From Eleusine coracana subsp. coracana (Eukaryota; Streptophyta; Magnoliopsida; Poales; Poaceae): a DNA stretch of 64,000 nt. Each line of letters opens with the position of its first letter. Positions within the stretch are counted from its first letter, which is position 1. Made by a program: the position numbers and the translations under genes. Positions 34,523 through 47,200 of the stretch are shown piece after piece. The DNA lies in NCBI GenBank assembly GCA_032690845.1, contig CM064426.1:64890631-64954630 (forward strand), written 5' to 3'. The notes under the pieces are model-generated. The model saw only the letters and a list, made by a program, of their open reading frames with translations, made no database searches and was not told the origin of the DNA.

Positions 34523-35430
34523 CTTACGTCGTCGATCCTCCAACAACGGCATTAAACTCCATTCGATAGAGATACACCCTCCTTTCGCACGGCAGCAGAT
34601 GTATTACAGTTATACATATGTGCGTGATCGAGTCCGATCCGGATACCAATAGGCTAATCTTGGTTTTTGAGTTATTCCTCCCTTTTGCACGCACGGCAGC
34701 AGCAACAGCAAGGGAAGACAAGGGATGGTCGTACCAGCGAGGTGCTCGTCGCCGGCACAGTGAGGCATCGGCGTCAGCACGGAAGGCGCCCCCAAAGATG
34801 AGCGAGCAGGCTCACTACTCTCTGTTCTCTATTCTCGAGCACCATGGAGCTAGGCAGGGGCGGCAAAACCAAAATGCCGCCCCAACAATGGTCAGTCCCT
34901 CACCATATGTGGCCAGGGACATTTGTCTTTATCCTGTGCAAGAACAATTAATGCACGCGCGTTCTGGCTAGCACGGCTGTACCGTTCTACTTTGTGAGAT
35001 GCTTGCTGTGTGACCAAAGATTTGAGAGATCGATCGGCACATTCTGAAACAGTTGGCAACACAGGCATACATCTTGCTCGTCAAGTACTTGCGCTATGGT
35101 GCTCTGCTGCTCCTCAAATTCCCGGTCACCATATTTCAACCACGCAAGCTCCGTGAGCAGGTTTCACGCTCTAGAAGTCCTCACATGCACGGTGTCACTT
35201 AGCAGGGGCTCACAAATCTAGTGACCATACATATGAATTATCTGACTCAACTTTGCATTAACAAAGGATCATGCCCTACTGAATGTGAGTAGTTTTTTTT
35301 AGATAATAGAATAAAAGCTCCGACCTTTTACAAGTTTGTATACGGCCACTGAGTAGCTGAGGATTAAGAATTTAAGATTATAACAACAACGAAAATGTTC
35401 ATGGCTAATCACACACAACAGACATGACCT
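34420..35430. repeat. Duplicated block X with PAH 5' end, copy 1
   Basis: Closely matches 51000-52000, starting in the PAH N-terminal codons and continuing through the upstream sequence. Landmarks: CGATAGAGATAC(A/G)CCCTCCTTTC, GAGTCCGATCCGGATACCAA, GATGAGCGAGCAGGCTCACT, GAGCACCATGGAG, GGATTAAGAATTTAAGAT. Confidence 0.9.
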
Positions 35431-35473
35431 GAATTAACATTTTACACACAATAGAAAACACAACTCTATGATG

Positions 35474-35478
35474 GATAT
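35474..35478. repeat. Target-site duplication GATAT, left of gypsy 2
   Basis: GATAT directly precedes the TGTCGAAG LTR start and is repeated at 46658-46662. Confidence 0.9.
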
Positions 35479-35881
35479 TGTCGAAGCTTGAGATCGGCAG
35501 TAAAATGTATAGGGTACGTCGAGACTAAGAACTACGATGGTAACACAAGACGCCGAATTATACAGGTTCAGACCCTCTCGATGAGAGTAAAAATCCTACT
35601 TCCTGTGTTCTGTGTATTGTATTAATGTCAAGAAACTTGTGTCTCTAATCGCTACTTGTAAACTTGTCCCTCGATGAGGGGTACCCTGCCGTCTTATATA
35701 TCCGATCGGCAGGGGGGTACATGAAGAGTCCTAGTCGTAACCCTTTAGGATTTACATAGAAAGTCTATCTCTACATGCCTTGTGCTCCAAGTCGAGTCGG
35801 TCGGCTTCCTTGTTGATGAAGTACCCGATCGGCTACCGACTTAGTCTTGTATGAAGATACCCGTAAGGCAAGTATCCCACA
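35479..35881 (-). repeat. 3' LTR of gypsy 2
   Basis: Begins TGTCGAAGCTTGAG and ends AAGTATCCCACA on the plus strand, so it has standard TG...CA ends. It aligns along its whole length with 46253-46657. Confidence 0.95.
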
Positions 35882-36869
35882 GCAGCTCCCGAGTGCTTCT
35901 TGATTTTGAGCTTTGATTCTCAGAGTAATCTTCAATATAGATCATAAATTAGGAAGACCTCTTTATCGAAGTTTTTAATAGATCTGGTGTACTAGTTACG
36001 TGCACCTGATCAAGTGTAGCCCCGACTCTTGTATAATTTGGAGACTAACAAATAATACAAGAGTCTAATTATATTAGCTCTTATTATTTTGTATGTATTT
36101 TACTCAAACCATCAAGTTTGAGTTTAACAGACCTCTGGTCATCAAACAAGTAAGCCAACCTGCAAAGCTTCAGCCTTGCCGACCGATTATCAAAAGGGTC
36201 AACTGATATACACTATATCCGAGTGACTGGTCGGTCTGAATTTTATGACATCAATCATATTCAATTCATGTAAATCATTATGATATCAATCATATAATGG
36301 TATTAAGCTAAATGACATCAATCATAGTATAGCCTTTTCCCTAATAATTAGCCACTCTGCCTATCTATAAGTCCAACTTTGACAATTTGGTTATTGACTG
36401 CAATCAATATCATTACCTTTGAACTTATATCCTTATGACCATTAAGTCATTTGCTACATGATCATCAAACCATATAAATATGGTTAAATATTTTTTAAAT
36501 GCTTCTCATCAAAGAAGCCCCCGAGTTTTACTTCTCAAGGTTTTAGACCCTAAACAGGTTTAAGGCACTTAATTAATTTTCTGATTAATCAAAAGCAGTG
36601 TCACTGTACGGCCCATCCCGGCCCATGGGACCCTTAGGTCAAAAAGCGGGAGTATAAAAGGGCAGCATCAAGTTGACCCTCAGTCCACGTTGTATTTGCG
36701 TACGAACTCTTCGTCTTCCTTGCGCCTCCTCTGCTCTCAGCGTCGCCTCTGCTTCTCTGGTTAGGGTTAGCGCATTAGCTTCCGGCCGCCGTAGATCTCG
36801 CCACACTTAGCCCCCAAGCTTTTGCTAGGGTTCAGTACTTAATCCACTGCGACCAAAACAACTATTGCC

Positions 36870-39742
36870 ATGGGTCGCAAGAAGGTTTCCACCTCGATTC
36901 CTGCAACTTCCACCGCCGCCGCCGCGTCCTCCTCGTCGGAGATCGACATCCCGGAGCAGCTTCAGGAGTTCTCGAATAGCAACCTCTCCCAGGTTGATAT
37001 GAACCAGATGGTGGTCGACGGCATCCTTCCAGATCAAGTGCGGATCGACTGGAAGGTACCTCGCAAATCTTGCCCCATCCCCATTTATAAATAAATTGTT
37101 GTATTTCGCTCGTTCTTTGAGCATGGTTTTGGAGTCCCCTGCTGCAGCTTCTTATGCGGGCTCCTATTCTTCTATGGGATTGAGCTTGTCAACCTCAATC
37201 CCAACTCCATTCTTCATATCACCATCTTCGTACATATGTGCGAAGCATTTCTGGGCATTCTCCCCCACTTCAATCTATTTCGCCATCTATTTGTCCTCTG
37301 ACCGTTGTCGACCAAGGACAATCAAGTGGCCATAGGCGGTGTTGGCTTCCAGTTGCGCAAGAAGGAGGCCTACATCAATGTGCCATTGAAGACCGGAAAC
37401 AAGAACTGGAAGGATGAGTGGTTCTACTGTGACAACCCTCCCCCTATTCTTGCCGATTTCACCGGTGCCAAGGCAATTCCTCTGGCGCAATGGACGGAGA
37501 AGCCCGATCCGACCGACCCTCAGGTGGTCGCTCTGTTGAAGAAGATAGCTGACTTGAAGGCTGAAGGCATTGATGAAATTACCGTTGCCAAAAGCTTCGT
37601 AGTGCGCAGAGTGCAGCCCCTGAAGCTTCAGAGTCACCCGGCGTGGAACTATGTTAATAATGACGAAACCAGGAAAGTGCCCGACCCGCCGAATGATGAA
37701 CTTTATAAGAAACGCCTATCGAAAATGTTTGAAGGGGATATCCTTCAGGATGACTCGCTGATCAAGAAGGCGTATAATAAGGGCACTATGCGAGCCCGAG
37801 TAAGCCTCAGTCTGCTTTGAGCAATACTTTATTTTCTTGTCTTGATGTCCTGCTTGATATCTTGATCCTTGTGCAGGTTCTGGATACTTATATATCACAT
37901 CCTCCGCTCCCTCCGACCAATACCGAGGGACCGGATTATGTTGAGAAACCGCAGCAGACTGGCGCTAGAGGCTCAAGCTCTTCCGTAGGCCCTCAACCGA
38001 AACATGCTGATCCAGCTGTCACCCTGCCTCACCCCAGTCGACTAGTGACGCAGACTGTCGGGCGCCGACGGTAATATATTGGGGATCAGGGTGATGATGA
38101 AGAGATGCCATCTACTGATGCCGGTCAACCCACCCCTACTCCCCCCGACCGACCTTCAAGCCAGTCGGAGCCCCCAAGCCAAACTCAGAGTAATGTTGGG
38201 GTGGTGGAATAGACCGACAAGGTAGAAAAATCTGCCCAGAAGAGGAAGGAGACTGGTTCTCAGTCGACTTCTTCGAAGAAGAGGTTGTGCCGGATCAAGC
38301 TCAAGAAGGTTTCCAGGTTAATCCTTTAACCTTTTACTCCTTGCTTCTTATGGCCATCTATTACACACTCTAACCTCCTCCATCTTTATTTTGACAATAG
38401 TCGGACGAGTGATTCTCAGAGTGCCCAAGATTCCGAAGCCACTCGGTCAGGACCTCCTCCTCGTCTGACTGATCTGCCTAAATTGATCGGCAAGTCATCA
38501 AACACGTCGACCAAGGTGGATAAGCCATCTGATATGACAATTCCTGCCTCCATTCTGGCGCCTATACCCCAACTTGCTCCAGTCATCATCCCTTCACCTC
38601 TTGATAAAGGTAAGGCGACATTGTCTACAGATATATTCGATCGGCCCGAAGTGGAGGACGTGGAAATTATGCATCAACATCGAGAGGCTAGCAAGGTACT
38701 TCAATACTCTGCTTTAGCTTTGCCTCAATTTTATACTTAAGCTTAACCCCCTTTTTGTATACAGAGAATGTATCCTCTTGTAGAAAGGAAACAGACTAGG
38801 GTGGAATACCTTGAAGCCAAAACTTTTGGTATGCCTTAAAACTCTTCGGTCTTCATGTCTTTAAGTTTAAAACTGACACCTTGTTGGTGTTATGCTAGTC
38901 ACCGGTCAGCAGCTCGCCAAAGCACAAAAGGAGATTGAAAAGCTGTAGACCGACCAAAGAGAGATGACAAAAGCGTTAGACCAAGGTCGTGAAAATTTAG
39001 TTGGTAAGATCACTCACCATCTTGTTTAAATAACCAACCAATCACTCTAGCGCTAAAGGTTTAAATGTTTGTCTTTAGCTCGTGACCAGAAGGTTGCCGA
39101 CCTGGAGAAGTTGACTTCCAATCAGCAAAGGTTTGTCAACGCCTTAAATACTGAGAAAGAAAACCTCTCTAAGTCAGTCGAGGACCAGAAGGTCGAGATC
39201 ACTCGGCTGCAGAAGGAGTTGAAGGAAGCTGATGCCAAGATAGAGGAAGCTAAGAGCATCTCCAAATCCTTCAAATGTAAACTTGCCACTAAGCCCCTCA
39301 TTATTTCTCACATCTATTTGAATCCTCCTTTCATTGTACTGACTAAAAATCATCACTCGCAGCTCTATCTTATGCCGCTCGAAAGACAATGGACTATGTT
39401 CATGCCGACCGAGTGGAGCAGTTTGGCCATTCCTTGGAGTACTTGCTAGAGCATGCATCGGAGGCTATTGCTCATAACACTCGATGAGTGGCGACCGAGG
39501 CCAGGAGTTAGGTTCTTGTGGTTTGCCAATCTTGGTCTCCTGCTGTACCATTTGACAAGATCAAGGAGGGCTTCAACCCGGACTTAACTGATGACCAATG
39601 TCAGCTGCTCTTGGATTCTATGCTAGAGACTTCCCGAGCTTTTGTCGACAACATAGAGATCAATCCGACCGTGCCTACTCCTCCAGCAACTCCTGAGGTT
39701 GAGCTACGAGCTCATTCTTCCTCTCCTTCAAAGGAGCTGTAA
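36870..39742 (+). pseudogene. Antisense ORF of the Tat element (gypsy-type transposon protein)
   Basis: A plus-strand gene runs opposite to gag-pol. Exon 1 starts at ATG 36870 (MGRKKVSTS) and runs to 37799 in one frame apart from TAA at 37092-37094 and TGA at 37299-37301. The conserved block FEHGFGVP...NPNSILHITIFVHMCEAFLGI is typical of the putative gypsy-type transposon domain. A GT-AG intron (37800-37876) leads to VLDTYISHPP, and a further intron lies at 38317-38400. Later segments include a long coiled coil (LQKELKEADAKIEEAK) and an end near 39742. Further stops are present. Its role is unknown; its conservation across Tat elements suggests a function. Confidence 0.8.
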
Positions 39743-40444
39743 ATCCTGTAATATTAGAGATCATTAGCAATATCTATGTAATGAAACAATATTACCTATA
39801 TGTAAACTAGTTTCATGCTTATCATCTTTAAAAGATTGATAAAAATGTCATAAGTATGTTTCTGTCATTGAGAAACTCAAATTGTATCGGTCTGCCTTAA
39901 CATATTAGGTTGTGACTCATAACCGCGTAACAAGCAGAGTCGACCAATCGACACATGATCTCTCATACTTTGGCTTTGGGTTTAGTGTAGTGGTAGTCTG
40001 ATGTGCAGAATAAAGTATATAACCACATTGTATAGATGTTAGACCAAGAAAATGAAGACCGTATTCAAAGAGAAGAAATTAGTCAAAAAATAGTCCAAAA
40101 CCGAAATGAGGTTAACCTGAGGTGGGACATTATTACTAGCCCCTTGGCTCGATTGTTTAATAAAATAAATTAAGGAATCGAGACAATATAGAATGAAAAT
40201 CATCAAAAAATCTTTCATCAAAAAGACTGAAGTTTCATTCATGAATAATGTATAAGTATACAAAAGAATTATTAAGTATAGAAACGACGTAGTTGATTTA
40301 TGTTCCAGGAATTTGGTACATCATCGCCGTCTTCATACATCAGTCGGTAAGCCCCCGGATGAGTGACTTCCTTTATCACATATGGTCCTTCCCATTTTGG
40401 AGAAAGCTTATGTCGGTTCTTCGTTGACTGCACTCGGTGAAGCA
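39743..40444. other. Region between antisense ORF and pol end; no gene
   Basis: AT-rich sequence between the convergent antisense ORF and pol, where both transcripts probably end. No terminator can be named. Confidence 0.4.
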
Positions 40445-41413
40445 CTAAATCTCCAACTTGGAAGTGGCGATTACGTACATTTTTATCATAATATCAACGT
40501 AAGCCTTGTTGGTAAAGTGCTGACCGAACAAAGCGCGATCATGCAACTCCTCTACTGCAATCAAATCAATCTCTCGATTCTCCTCAGAAAGTTGTTCATC
40601 ATATACATGAACCCGTGCCGAAACAAGGCTGATCTCAGTCGGCAGCATAGCCTCTGAGCCATAGACCAATGAGAAAGGTGACTAACCAGTTGCCCGGCTG
40701 GTGTTTGTGCGAAGCTCCCAAAGAAGTGAAGGCAACTCCATGACCCACCGACCGGCATATGGCTTAAGTCTATCGAATATCCGCGGCTTCAGTCCTTGAA
40801 GAATCATACCATTGGCCCGTTCGACCTGCCCATTACTTTGAGGATGAGCCACTGATGCAAAGTGGATTTTTATTCCGATCTCATCAGCAAAGTCACAAAA
40901 CTCCACTGATGTGAATTGAGTGCCATTATCGGTGATAATATCATGAGGAACCCCAAACCGAGTGAAGATATCCTTGACAAACTCGATTGCCTTCTTCGAT
41001 GTAATCTTGTCGACCGGCTTTGCTTCAATCCATTTGGTGAATTTATCAAAAGCAATGAACAGATAAGTGAACCCGCCTGGCGCTTTCTTGAAAGGACCGA
41101 TAATATCGAGCCCCCAGACAGCAAAGGGCCAAGTCAAAGGTATCATCTAAAGATGTTGTGAAGGCACATACATTTGTTGAGCGAAGAATTGACAACCTTC
41201 ACATGTCCGAACGACCTGGTGTGCATCTTCAATCGCCGTGGGCCAATAAAACCCTTGACGAAAAGCTTTGCCGACCAAAGTCTTGGAAGCTACATGATTG
41301 CCGCATATCCCGAAATGAATTTCTTTTACCAACTTCTGGCCTTCTGCTATTGAGATGCATCTCATCAAGATATTCGAACCTCCTCTTTTATAGAGTTGGT
41401 CTCCCACCAACAA
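40445..41413 (-). pseudogene. Integrase of gypsy 2, two stop codons
   Basis: Continues the pol frame. A His-His-Cys-Cys finger (HFGICGNH, then CEGCQ) is followed by a DDE core with GLDIIGPF, ITDNGTQF and SNGQVERANG, all catalytic acids present, and then a C-terminal segment (VYGSEAMLPTE). TAG at 41147-41149 and TAG at 40682-40684 interrupt it. Integrase would join the cDNA to the chromosome. Confidence 0.92.
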
Positions 41414-41419
41414 ATATCC

Positions 41420-43222
41420 TCAGCATCGGGTCTCCAACCTCCGTTGCTCATTAGGATACGAAGACAGCGTTCCCTTATCCAAATATTGGATGACCGGGTT
41501 ACGCCAATCGGTCTCCATGTCATCATCACCAACGAGATCAGTAACAACACTCATTAATACATCCGACCGAGGAGAAATCGTGGGGGAATCCAGGATGTGT
41601 AAGAAAACATCTGGCGGGACCACAGACCGAGATGATCCAAACTTGGCCAATTCATCGGCCGCTTGGTTATTGTCTCGAAGAACATGCGTGCACTTCAATC
41701 CATCGAATTTGTCTTTGAGCTTCCTTATTTCTTGATAGTAAGCACTTATATTATCATCCACACAGTTCCAATCCTTAGTGACCTGATTAATAACCAAAGC
41801 CGAGTTACCAAAAACATCAAGGCGCTCGATGCCAAGTGATGCGGCAATGCGTAGGCCATGTAGAAGGGTTTCATACTCTGCAGCGTTATTGGACGCACGA
41901 AACAACACCTGAAGGACATATCGAAGCTTCTCTCCAGTAGGTGAGATAAACACGACTCCTGTACCAGCTCCTTGTAATTGAAGAGAACCATCAAAGTACA
42001 TTTTCCAGTACTCAATATCTTGTGCAGTAGGTGGGTTTTGAATCTCTATCCACTCAGCAACGAAATCAGCTAGCACTTGTCCCTTTATGGCCGACCAAGG
42101 CGCAAACGTAATGGTATATTGACCAAGTTCGACTGCCCACTTGGCAATTTTTCCTTTGGCTTCTCGATTGTGCAGCACTGTGCCGAGTGCGAAGGAGGTC
42201 TGGACTTCGATTGGATGAGCTTGAAAATAATGCTTCAACTTCCTGGAGGTGATCAACAATGCATCTAACAACTTCAAGATCTGTTGATATTTTGCCTTAC
42301 AGGCTCCAAGGATCTCACTCACAAAATAGACCGGGTGTTGCACTTTTTGTATATGTCCCTCTTCTTCTTGATCGACTGTTAAAACAGTATTCACAACCTG
42401 AGTTGTGGCCGATATGTAAAGTTGAAGTTTTTCTCCTGGCTTCGGAGGCACCAATACTGGAATGCTACTGAGGTAAACCTTCAACTCGTCCAATGCCGAC
42501 TGCGCCTCTTCGGTCCAAATGAAGTCTTCCTGCTTTTTAAGCAGTCGAAAAAGTGGTAACCCTCTAACCCCCAATCGGGAAATAAAGCGACTCAAGGACG
42601 CCATACATTCGGTCAGCTTTTGTACGTCCCTTTGAGAATTAGATGGCCCCATACCAAGGATCACCTTGATTTTATTCGGGTTAGCCTCTATACCTCGTTT
42701 CGAAATGATGTAACCGAGTAGCCTTCCCGAAGAAACCCCAAAAACACACTTCTTAGAATTCAGCTTCATTGAATAATGCCTCAGATTGTCAAAGGTTTCT
42801 GCCAGGTCAGAAATAAGTTCTTCGATGTTCCGAGTTTTGACAACGATGTCATCAACATACGCTTCTGCGTTTCGATCGATCTGAGTAGCAAGGCAGCGTT
42901 GAATACCCCGTTGGTAAGTCGCGCCAGCGTTCTTCAGACCGAAAGGCATTGTGATATAGCAATAGGCGCCGAAGGGTGTTATAAAGGAAGTTTTAATCTG
43001 ATCTTCGACCTTCAGTGGGATCTGGTGATAGCCTGAATAGGCATCCAGAAAGCTCAAGAGCTCACACCCGTCTGTCGAGTCTACAATCTGATCAATACGA
43101 GGAAGAGCGAAGGGGTCTTTAGGATAGACCTTGTTGAGATCGGTATAATCAACACACATCCTCCATTCTTTATTCTTCTTGGGTACAAGGACTAGATTTG
43201 CTAACCAGTTGGGATGATACAA
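41420..43222 (-). pseudogene. RT, RNase H and second RNase H of gypsy 2
   Basis: A 600-codon stretch with RT motifs PKDPFALPRID, FLDAYSGYHQI and an intact YVDD box. It continues into a first RNase H that looks degenerate (LYISATTQ), then a second RNase H with MYFDGSLQLQGAG, NNAAEYETLLHGL and FGNSALVINQ. The last motif normally has an aspartate (GDS), so the third catalytic residue is Asn here. The frame ends at TGA 41420-41422 and resumes in frame as integrase. A one-base loss near 43235 separates it from the upstream frame. Confidence 0.92.
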
Positions 43223-43629
43223 CTCCTTTATAACTTAGCATCCAATAATCTAACTATCTCCTTCATGGCATCCTTACGATCTTGTGCAAATCTTCTAAGC
43301 CTTTGCCGAACAGGAGTAGCCCCAGGAGGTACCCTCAACTCATACTCAATCTTTTCCCTAGGAACTCCCGGCATGTCAGATGGTTTCCATGCAAAGATGT
43401 CCCTATTTTCCTGGAGGAAAAGAGTGAGCGCAAGTTCCTATTTCTCGTCGAGGTTGGCCCTAGCATAAGTTACCTTATCAGGATCCTCAGGATCGAGCAT
43501 GATCTCCTTGGTTTGGATGTCATCGATCTGAATCTTGTCTTTGGCAGGCTTCTTTGCTGGAACCATCGCTCCAGTCGGCTCCTCCATGCCGACTGCCTGC
43601 TAGATCTCCTTCTGGTCGGACAACATCAA

Positions 43630-44166
43630 CTATTTATTGGCCATCTTATAACTCTGCACATCACAATCAAAAGAATTCCGAAGATCAGAGTGAAGGGAGA
43701 TTATTCCGTTCGGGCCTGGCATCTTGAGGGTGAGATATGGATAATGCGGGATAGCCATGAATTTAGCCATCGCCGGTCGACCGATGATAGCATGATATGC
43801 TGAGTCAAAATCCGCCACCTAGAAGAGAATGGGCTCGGTCCTGAAATTCTCACGGGTCCCGAAGGTGACCAGTAGACTGATCTGTCCAATAGGAACTGAA
43901 GTCTCACCAGGTACAATCCCATGAAAAGGTGAAGAACTCGGCTGAAGATCATTGATTGACAGACCGAGCTCTTTGAGAGTTTTGGTGATTAAGTCCAAAC
44001 TGCTTCCTCCATCAATGAGTACTTTGCTGAACTTTACCTCCTTCATCGTAGCAGCAAGCACCAGCGGGTATCGACCCGACTTCGGGATATGCTTTGGATG
44101 ATCCGACCGATCAAAGGTGATTGGCATCTTAGACCACCTCATGAATTGAGGCGCAGCCGATTTCAT
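43630..44166 (-). pseudogene. Protease region of gypsy 2
   Basis: Contains VLIDGGSSLDLI, the Tat-type form of the aspartic protease motif, with GRPAMAKF further on. In the same frame as gag. TAG at 43819-43821 splits it, and a further stop follows MANK at 43630-43632. Between 43225 and 43630 recognisable pol linker (FLQENRDIFAWKP, GVPREKIEYEL) continues with more stops. Confidence 0.85.
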
Positions 44167-44178
44167 CGAGTTGATCTC

Positions 44179-46200
44179 TCAAAGTTCCAGCTCTCGCTTG
44201 CGCTTGGACACGTAGGCATCCGGGCCACCGAAGATGAAGTTGACTTCCTTGCGGGGCTCCTGGAACTCTCCTGAGTTGTCCTTGTCACCATCGTCATTGG
44301 TCTTGTCTTTGTTATTGCACCTCGGGGAATCTTTAGCCACCTTGAGCGCAGCCATTGCGAAACCCTTCAGTTGATAGCAATCTTTTGCTTTGTGGTTTCC
44401 CTTTGGGTGCCAAAGGCACGTGCCACTCAGCGGCTCGTCTGTGGACGGTTGGTTTGTTCGAGGGTTCTTCTGAAGTCGATCCACCGTGTGAACCACGTTA
44501 TTAGGCTTCCTCTTCTTGTCCTTCTTGGAGGACTCGGGCTTGTCCGACCGCTTCTCCTTGCCTTTTCCCAGGATGTCATCCAATGCCGACTCACCAGACG
44601 CGAACTTGTCAGCGATCTCGAAGCACTCTTGAGCGGTCAGCTTGAGGTCATGATTCCTTTGACCGATCTCACAAACCAAATCATCGCTACGGATCCCTCC
44701 TTGGAAGGCGGCAATAATTTGTTGGTCCGGGACATTGGGGATCTCAGTCTTCTTAGCGCAAAATCGCTTGATGTAGTCACAAAGAGGTTCATCAGTCTTC
44801 TGCTTGATCCGAGTGAGGTCGAAGTGGTTGCCCGGTCGATTGCAGGTAGCTTGGAAACTTTCTATGAGCTTCCTGTTGAGGTCTCCCCAAGACGTGATTG
44901 ACTCCTCTGGAAGAGATGTGAGCCATATCCGAACAGCTGGATCCAGGCAGACCGGAAGGTAATTAGCCATTACATAGGAATCACCTCCAGTCGATCGAAT
45001 CGTCGTGCTGTAGAGCTGCAGCCACTCTCGGGGATTGGTCTGACCATCATATTTTTCGATGGGGACCGGCTTGAATCCTTTTGGCCATCAAGCTATGCGA
45101 AGCCTAGGGATGTAAGCTTTGATGCCATCGATCTTATAGTCAGTCGGCGTCATCGACCGCCTATGCCAATCTGGGGACGGAGTTGCACGACGGCCGTGTC
45201 GCGAACCAACATCATCATCATGACGACGATGCCGATGGTCGTTATCATCGTTATCGCGCCGATCCCGATCATCACGTCGATGATGGTCGTCGCGGTTGTG
45301 CCTTAGAGGAGGGTCTTGACGGTCCTCTTGTCGGTTGTACTGTCGGTCGTCCCGTCGGTCGTCCGTTCTCCAATCACGGCGTTCTTCCTCATAGCGTCGG
45401 TTATCCCGAGCGCGTTCTTCATAGTGAGAGTTGATGGTATCTCGTCCATCACGGAGGCTGAGAGAATTTCTCAGATCTTCACGCCTATGCCAACCTCAGT
45501 AAGATGCGTGACTAGAGGTTGTGATCGACTGAGATTTTGCGGCCTCTTATGCCGCATCAGCCTTAAGCATAGCCACCGCCTTCTGCATCGCAGGGGTCTG
45601 ATAATTCACATCGACCATTAGAATGTCGAGCAAAGTTTTGGCCCCTGTGATGTTATTCTGAGGAGTGTGGTAGACCTTGACGCCATCCACTTTGAGTTCT
45701 GGACCGAGATCCAGTTGGCGTGTGTTGCGTGAACTGCGCGACCCTCTTGGTCGACGGCGGTGTCCGACTGATAAGTCATCAACTGGGGGGTCCTCCTCCT
45801 ATTGACCTCCTTCGGCTAGTTGATTCGGGTGGCCATCAACAGGGTTACCTTCTTGTTCACCGTTTTGGTCACCATCTTGGTCTCCATCCGCGAGATCTGC
45901 TATATCCACCATGTGGATAGTATGGGGATATGGGTAAGCGGATCCGACTGAGTCTTCATCAAAAGACCAATCCGATTTTGAATCATTTCCGAAGGAAGGA
46001 TCTTCTTCCTTAGATCCGAGTGGAACAAATGCGAGGATCACGCCAGATGAACTCGGTGATCGTGCCATGGAAACGGCTGCGACCGAGTCGGATTTTTGAT
46101 TCTCCAGACCTAGGGCTCCGTTGTCGCCGACTGTGAAGTCGAGCGCTCCAAAGGAGATCTTGAAGTCCGGCAAGTACTGGATGATGGGAATTTCGGTCAT
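44179..46200 (-). pseudogene. gag of gypsy 2, several stop codons
   Basis: Likely start ATG at 46200 (MTEIPIIQYLPDF). The N-terminal part is acidic, then an Arg/Asp/His-rich linker (about 45430-45180), then the gag core (WLTSLPEESITSWGDLNRK, IKQKTDEPLCDYIKRF, 44970 onward). The zinc-binding box is CLWHPKGNHKAKDC. Stops occur at 45799-45801 (TAG), near 45547 (TAA), near 45498 (TGA) and near 45090 (TGA), and the ORF closes at TGA 44179-44181. The conserved frame continues past that stop into protease, so the original was one polyprotein. Confidence 0.9.
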
Positions 46201-46240
46201 CGTAGTTGACGGAGAATCCCGGCGAGCCTTGTCCCCTTCC

Positions 46241-46250
46241 TGGCGCGCCA
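46241..46250 (-). other. Primer-binding site of gypsy 2
   Basis: TGGCGCGCCA two bases inside the right LTR, on the minus strand. It starts with TGG, as primer sites complementary to a tRNA CCA end do. The tRNA could not be named with certainty. The palindromic core GGCGCGCC is an oddity. Confidence 0.75.
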
Positions 46251-46252
46251 AC

Positions 46253-46657
46253 TATCAAAGCTTGAGATCGGTAGTAAAATGTATAGGGCTACGTCAAGAT
46301 TAAGAACTACGATGGTAATACAAGACACCGAGTTATACAGGTTCGGGCCCTCTTAATGAGAGTAAAAACCCTACGTCCTGTGTTCTGTGTATTGTATTAA
46401 TGTCAAGAAACTTGTGTCTCTAGTCGCTACTTGTGAACTTGTCCCTCGATGAGGGGTACCGTGTCGTCTTATATATCCGGTCGGCAGGGGAGGGTACATG
46501 AAGAGTCCTAGTCGTAACCCCTTAGAATTTACATAGAAAGTCTATCTCTACATGCCTTGTGCTTCAAGTCGAGTCGGTCGACTTCCTTGTTGATGAAGTA
46601 CCCGATCGGCTATCGACTTAGTCTTGTATGAAGATACCGTAAGACAAGTATTCCATA
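46253..46657 (-). repeat. 5' LTR of gypsy 2
   Basis: Begins TATCAAAGCTTGAG and ends AAGTATTCCATA. Both ends have lost the canonical dinucleotide by a transition (TG to TA and CA to TA), consistent with an old, methylated copy. Confidence 0.95.
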
Positions 46658-46662
46658 GATAT
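46658..46662. repeat. Target-site duplication GATAT, right of gypsy 2
   Basis: Follows the right LTR and matches 35474-35478. The joined site GATATTATTT also occurs in related block Z at 31342. Confidence 0.9.
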
Positions 46663-47200
46663 TATTTAAAAATCATCAATGGTCTTCATTGTGCCACATT
46701 TCATATTGTCATATCTACGTTGTTTAGTGACTTAAGTGTGTGTAGCGTTGAGCATGTATAGTTGAGCATGTATATCACATATTGCGTAGAGTAAAAAGTG
46801 TATAAAAATTGTATGTCATATACTTCCTTTTGAAATACTCTCTCTATTTTTAAATTCTTGTCATTAGGACAACACTTAGTGAGTATACATTGATTTGTGT
46901 TCATAATGTACCATCTTATTTTAAATTGCCATTGGCCACCAATGTAGCGTATTTAAACTTGTTCTTAAATCTCTCCATGCTAAGGATCTTGGTCTCTTGG
47001 CGTCATCTTCACTCTAATTTAATTTTCTTTAATTGCATTCACTAAAATATGTCAGGGTCATCATATTTTGATAACATAAATGATGAAAGAGTCAAATCAC
47101 AGTTTGTGGATATACTATACTGAGATAATATAGTGTTATATCATTGCAACTCTCATTTTGAGACTTATCTTTGCTAGTGTAGTTTGTATGTTATTGTTCA
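46663..47200. repeat. Duplicated block Z, copy 3
   Basis: Continuation of unit C to the right of gypsy 2. Matches 31350-31810 and 25700-26045: CCACATTTCATATTGTCATA, TTGAGCATGTATATCACATA, GATAATATAGTGTTATATCA. Confidence 0.75.

Larger units (their letters stand above)
35479..46657 (-). mobile_element. Tat-type Ty3/gypsy retrotransposon, complete but decayed, 11.2 kb
   Basis: Two LTRs of 403 and 405 bp in the same orientation, a 5 bp GATAT duplication, and minus-strand gag, protease, RT, two RNase H domains and integrase. An antisense ORF lies between pol and the left (3') LTR. The second RNase H after the first, and the antisense ORF, are hallmarks of the Tat lineage (RIRE2/Grande type). It lies between blocks X and Z of PAH unit C. 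Many stops and a frameshift make it non-autonomous. Confidence 0.95.
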
